A DNA stretch of 64,000 nt from Chloroflexota bacterium (GTDB taxonomy: Bacteria; Chloroflexota; Dormibacteria; Dormibacterales; Dormibacteraceae): contig VBIW01000042.1 of NCBI GenBank assembly GCA_005880915.1, positions 1-64,000 on the forward strand. Reading direction: 5' to 3'. The notes beneath the pieces are model-generated. The model ran no database searches. It saw nothing but the letters and a program-made list of their open reading frames with translations, and was not told the DNA's origin. The translations under genes and the position numbers were made by a program. Positions 61,085 through 64,000 of the stretch are shown here, piece after piece; the first letter of the stretch is position 1, and each line of letters starts with the position of its first letter.

Positions 61085-62245
61085 ATGGCAACCACCTCCG
61101 AGCTCGCGGACCGTTACCTGATGCAGACCGGACGCCGGCTGCCCGTAACGTTCGTGCGCGGTCGGGGCTGCGTGGTCTACGACGATGCAGGTCGTGAATA
61201 CCTCGACCTGGTCGCCGGCATTGCGGTCAACCTTCTCGGCCACGCACACCCCGACGTGGTCGCAGCGGTCAGCAAGCAGGCCGGCGAGCTGATCCATACG
61301 TCCAACCTTTACTTCACTCAGCCGCAGGTCGAGCTGGCTCAGCGCCTCGTCGAGCTCTCGTTTCCGTCGCGGGTCTTTTTCTGCAATTCAGGCGCCGAGG
61401 CCAACGAGGCGGCGATCAAGCTCGCGCGTAAGTGGGGCGCGAAGAATCGCGATGGTGCCTTCGAGATCATCACCACCACAGGCTCGTTTCACGGCCGGAC
61501 GCTGGCGACGGTGACGGCAGGCGGGCAGCACAAGTACTCCGATCCGTTCAAGCCGCTGCCTGGCGGTTTCGTCCACGTCCGCTACAACGACTTCGATGCC
61601 ATCGAGTCGGCGACGACGCAGAGAACGGTCGCCGTGATGCTCGAGCCCGTGATGGGTGAGATCGGCATCATCCCTGCAGCGCCTGGCTACCTCCAGCGCG
61701 TCCGCGAGTGGTGCGACGAGAAGAACCTGCTCCTGATCCTCGATGAGGTGCAGACAGGCCTGGGCCGGACTGGCCGCTGGTTCGCCCACCAGCACGCCGG
61801 CATCACACCGGACGTCATGACTCTGGCCAAGGGCCTGGGAGGTGGGATTCCGATCGGCGCGTGCCTGGCCAACCCGCGGGCCGACGTGTTCGAGCCGGGC
61901 GACCATGGCTCGACGTTTGGCGGCAACCCGCTCGCATGCGCCGCCGCGTCCACGGTGCTGCATGTGATCGAGCGGGACGCGCTGGTCGGCCACGCGGCCG
62001 AGATGGGCGAGCTCCTGCACAGCTCAATCCAGGACCTCGGAGCGAAAGAGGTGCGTGGCCTGGGCTTGATGCAAGCGTTCGAGTTCGAAGAAGCGAAGGC
62101 AAAGCCGTTCCAGCAGTCATGCCTGGAGGCGGGCCTGATCGTCAACGCCGTGGACGACCACACGGTGCGCCTGGTCCCGCCATTGATCCTCACCGCCACA
62201 GAGATCGAGCGCGCGCACGGGGTCTTGGCAAAGGTGGCCAGGTGA
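61085..62245 (+). CDS. argD: Acetylornithine aminotransferase
   Basis: A 386-residue PLP class III aminotransferase. FFCNSGAEANEAAIKLARKW binds cofactor phosphate, GSFHGRTLATVTAGGQ the substrate, LLILDEVQTGLGRTG the PLP Asp and TLAKGLGGGIPIGA the Schiff-base Lys. It makes N-acetylornithine. ATG 61085 is five bases after argB, with a weak ribosome site. The stop overlaps the argR GTG. It may also act in lysine synthesis, as ArgD does in many bacteria. Confidence 0.96.
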   Translation: MATTSELADRYLMQTGRRLPVTFVRGRGCVVYDDAGREYLDLVAGIAVNLLGHAHPDVVAAVSKQAGELIHTSNLYFTQPQVELAQRLVELSFPSRVFFCNSGAEANEAAIKLARKWGAKNRDGAFEIITTTGSFHGRTLATVTAGGQHKYSDPFKPLPGGFVHVRYNDFDAIESATTQRTVAVMLEPVMGEIGIIPAAPGYLQRVREWCDEKNLLLILDEVQTGLGRTGRWFAHQHAGITPDVMTLAKGLGGGIPIGACLANPRADVFEPGDHGSTFGGNPLACAAASTVLHVIERDALVGHAAEMGELLHSSIQDLGAKEVRGLGLMQAFEFEEAKAKPFQQSCLEAGLIVNAVDDHTVRLVPPLILTATEIERAHGVLAKVAR

Positions 62246-62649
62246 CGACGACCAAGGCGGAGCGGCACAGCGCAATCCTCGAGCTCGTCAATCGCGGCTC
62301 GGCGCACACACAGCAGGACATTGCTGCGGCGCTCGCGCGGCGCGGAATGCGCATCACCCAGGCGACCATCTCGCGCGACATCCAGGAGCTCGGCCTTGTG
62401 AGATCGGGCAGCGGCTATCGAAGCTCGGCGGCGCTGGTGCGCGAGCTCGTGCTTTCGGTTGAGATCGTCGAGCCGATAGCCGTCATCAGAACTCCGCCTG
62501 GGACCGCCAACCTCGTCGCCCGCCGCATCGACGAAGCCGGTCTTCCCGGGATTGCCGGCACGGTGGCCGGGGACGACACCATCATCGCCGTGCTGCGCAA
62601 GCCCGCCGCCGGCCGCGCGCTCAAGCAGCTCCTTGGCAATGCCTTCTAA
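62242..62649 (+). CDS. argR: Arginine repressor
   Basis: A 135-residue ArgR. N-terminal winged helix: AERHSAILELVNRGSAHTQQ, DIAAALARRGMRITQATISR with the recognition helix. C-terminal oligomer and arginine-binding domain: PPGTANLVARRIDEAG and GTVAGDDTIIAVLRKP (the GT-GDDT motif). With arginine it forms hexamers and binds ARG boxes; the dyad before argC is the obvious target. It lies within the operon, so it should regulate itself. GTG overlaps the argD stop and its end overlaps argG. Confidence 0.96.
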   Translation: MTTTKAERHSAILELVNRGSAHTQQDIAAALARRGMRITQATISRDIQELGLVRSGSGYRSSAALVRELVLSVEIVEPIAVIRTPPGTANLVARRIDEAGLPGIAGTVAGDDTIIAVLRKPAAGRALKQLLGNAF

Positions 62650-63904
62650 AAAGCTCGTCAACGCCAAGAAGCTTGTCCTGGCCTACTCGGGGGGGCTCGA
62701 CACCTCGGTCGCCATCCGATGGCTCAAAGACCAGGGTTGGGACGTGATCGCGTTCACGGTCGACCTGGGCGAGAAGAAAGACCTCGATGCGATCCAGGCG
62801 CGCGCGCTGAAGACCGGCGCGTCCGCCGCCTACGTGGCCGACGGCCGGCTCCCTTTCCTCCAGCTCTTCGTGTGGCCGTCGCTCCAGGCCGGAGCGGTAT
62901 ATGAAAAGGAATACCCGCTCGCGACCGCGCTGGGCCGGCCGCTGATCGCAGCGATGATGATCGAGGTGGCGCGTCGCGAAGGCGCGCAAGCCGTTGCGCA
63001 TGGCTGCACGGGCAAGGGCAACGACCAGGTCCGCTTCGACGTGGCAACCGCGGCGCTGGCGCCAGACCTGCAGGTCGTCGCGCCAGTGCGCGAGTGGGGG
63101 ATGAACCGCGACGACGAGATCGAGTACGCGACCGAGCATGGGATCGAGGTCCCGGCGACGGTGCGCTCTCCTTACTCGACGGACGAGAACTTGTGGGGCC
63201 GCTCAATCGAAGCCGGCGTGCTCGAAGATCCGTGGGCGGAGCCGCCGAAGGACGTCTACGCATGGACCCGCGACGCGCGCCAGTGTCCTGACGAGCCGAC
63301 CTACGTCGAGGTTACTTTCAAGGAAGGCGTCCCGGTCGCGCTCGACGGGAAGCCAACGACGGCGCTCGATCTCGTGACCGCGCTGAACAAGGTGGGTGGG
63401 GAGAACGGCGTCGGCCGGATCGACCACTTGGAGAACAGGCTCATCGGCATCAAGTCGCGCGAGATCTACGAGGCGCCCGCCGCGGTCCTTTTGCTCCAGG
63501 CCCACCAGGCGCTCGAGGACATCACGCTGCCCAAGGAGGTCGCGAGGTTCAAAGACCTCGTCGCGCAGCAGTGGGCGCAGATGGTCTACGACGGCCTGTG
63601 GTTCAGCCCGCTCCGCGACGCCCTGTACGCCTTCGTCGCCGAGACCCAGCGTCATGTCACGGGCGACGTGCGGATGAAGCTCTACAAAGGCTCCTCCCAG
63701 GTTGTGGGACGCAAGGCCCCGGAGCAGCTCTATCAGCTCTCACTCGCAACCTATGGCAAAGGCGACGAGTTCGACCAGTCCGCCGCCGCGGGCTTCATCA
63801 AGCTGTGGGGCATGGGGGTGCGCACTTCGGCGCGCGTCCAGGGCCGGCTCCACGCGCGCGACTTCGGCAAGCTTCTGGGCGACGCGAAGAGGCTGACGCC
63901 ATAG
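62639..63904 (+). CDS. argG: Argininosuccinate synthase
   Basis: A 421-residue enzyme joining citrulline and aspartate with ATP. LAYSGGLDTSVAIRWLKDQG is the PP-loop (SGGLDTS), AVAHGCTGKGNDQVRF the aspartate/citrulline motif, and SPYSTDENLWGRSIEAG the third family motif. Length is typical (400-445). ATG 62639 overlaps the argR end by eleven bases. No argF is in the window although citrulline synthesis is needed, so ornithine carbamoyltransferase is elsewhere. Confidence 0.96.
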   Translation: MPSKKLVNAKKLVLAYSGGLDTSVAIRWLKDQGWDVIAFTVDLGEKKDLDAIQARALKTGASAAYVADGRLPFLQLFVWPSLQAGAVYEKEYPLATALGRPLIAAMMIEVARREGAQAVAHGCTGKGNDQVRFDVATAALAPDLQVVAPVREWGMNRDDEIEYATEHGIEVPATVRSPYSTDENLWGRSIEAGVLEDPWAEPPKDVYAWTRDARQCPDEPTYVEVTFKEGVPVALDGKPTTALDLVTALNKVGGENGVGRIDHLENRLIGIKSREIYEAPAAVLLLQAHQALEDITLPKEVARFKDLVAQQWAQMVYDGLWFSPLRDALYAFVAETQRHVTGDVRMKLYKGSSQVVGRKAPEQLYQLSLATYGKGDEFDQSAAAGFIKLWGMGVRTSARVQGRLHARDFGKLLGDAKRLTP

Positions 63905-64000
63905 CGAACACAACCCGCAAGTTGTGGGGCGGTGCGTTCCGCCGCGGCTTGCTGCCCGAGCTCGAGCGATTCTCGTCCTCCCTGGCGATCGACTACGAGC
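63901..64000 (+). CDS. argH: Argininosuccinate lyase, N-terminal fragment cut by window end
   Basis: About 33 residues are visible: after the argG stop the frame reads NTTRKLWGGAFRRGLLPE and LERFSSSLAIDYE, the usual ArgH N-terminus (LWGGRF, then F-S-S-S-x-x-x-D). No ATG, GTG or TTG precedes the conserved LWGG; the frame has ATA at 63901, overlapping the argG stop as ATAG, or TTG 63922 at the Leu of LWGG. TTG would give MWGGAF, which is short but tolerable. Start is thus unsettled. The enzyme splits argininosuccinate into arginine and fumarate. Confidence 0.85.
   Translation, partial: MANTTRKLWGGAFRRGLLPELERFSSSLAIDYE

Overview
The window is one dense, GC-rich bacterial chromosome segment with very short intergenic spaces, many GTG/TTG starts, 4-base start/stop overlaps and several genes that begin only 6-12 bases after a TANNNT-like -10 box (leaderless or near-leaderless). 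Gene content suggests a Gram-positive-like Terrabacteria lineage such as Dormibacterota/Chloroflexota: a split cytochrome b6f-type complex, short HisG with HisZ, FtsEX plus a PcsB/EnvC-like hydrolase, and polyprenyl-phosphate glycan genes. The phylum is inference; no rRNA or tRNA gene was seen.

Layout. 1-164: tail of an IS481-like transposase. 289-7239 (minus): an FtsE-FtsX fusion coupled to an M23 peptidase, then a polyprenyl-phosphate GT2, a GT-C-like membrane protein and an acyltransferase. 7289-9224: small genes and a cysteine-desulfurase-like enzyme. 9299-16139: nitrogen block with a GAF/PucR regulator, a degenerate SecY-like protein, glnA, amt and a PII protein; a palindrome TGTGTCATTGACACA lies between glnA and amt, and a 13/15 match lies before the regulator. 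16334-21754: thioredoxin, GT2, DinB-like protein, Rieske/cytochrome b6/subunit IV, trpS. 21831-27349: flippase, exonuclease, DNA polymerase IV and dTDP-sugar genes. 27342-32065 (minus): nucleotide-sugar dehydrogenase, epimerase, GT2 and two paralogous secreted membrane-anchored proteins. 32093-44472 (plus): GT4, UDP-glucose dehydrogenase carrying a 451-residue intein, UDP-xylose synthase, apt-ahcY-(patatin)-metK, GDP-mannose genes and a membrane protein. 44544-51243 (minus): complete branched-chain amino-acid ABC transporter plus a second substrate-binding lipoprotein. 51574-52443: TPR protein with acidic tail. 52506-58001: his operon ZGDBHFI. 58040-64000: arg operon CJBDRGH behind an ARG-box-like dyad; argH is cut by the window end.

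The central theme is envelope building: nucleotide sugars (dTDP-hexose, UDP-GlcA/UDP-Xyl, GDP-Man), glycosyltransferases, a flippase and lipid-linked glycan genes surround amino-acid and nitrogen metabolism. The most unusual items are the intein inserted at the catalytic cysteine of Ugd, the FtsE-FtsX fusion with an 18-base minisatellite linker, the SecY-like protein that lacks the usual cytosolic loops, the candidate nitrogen operator, a PII protein without the uridylylation tyrosine, and two pairs of near-palindromic intergenic repeats.
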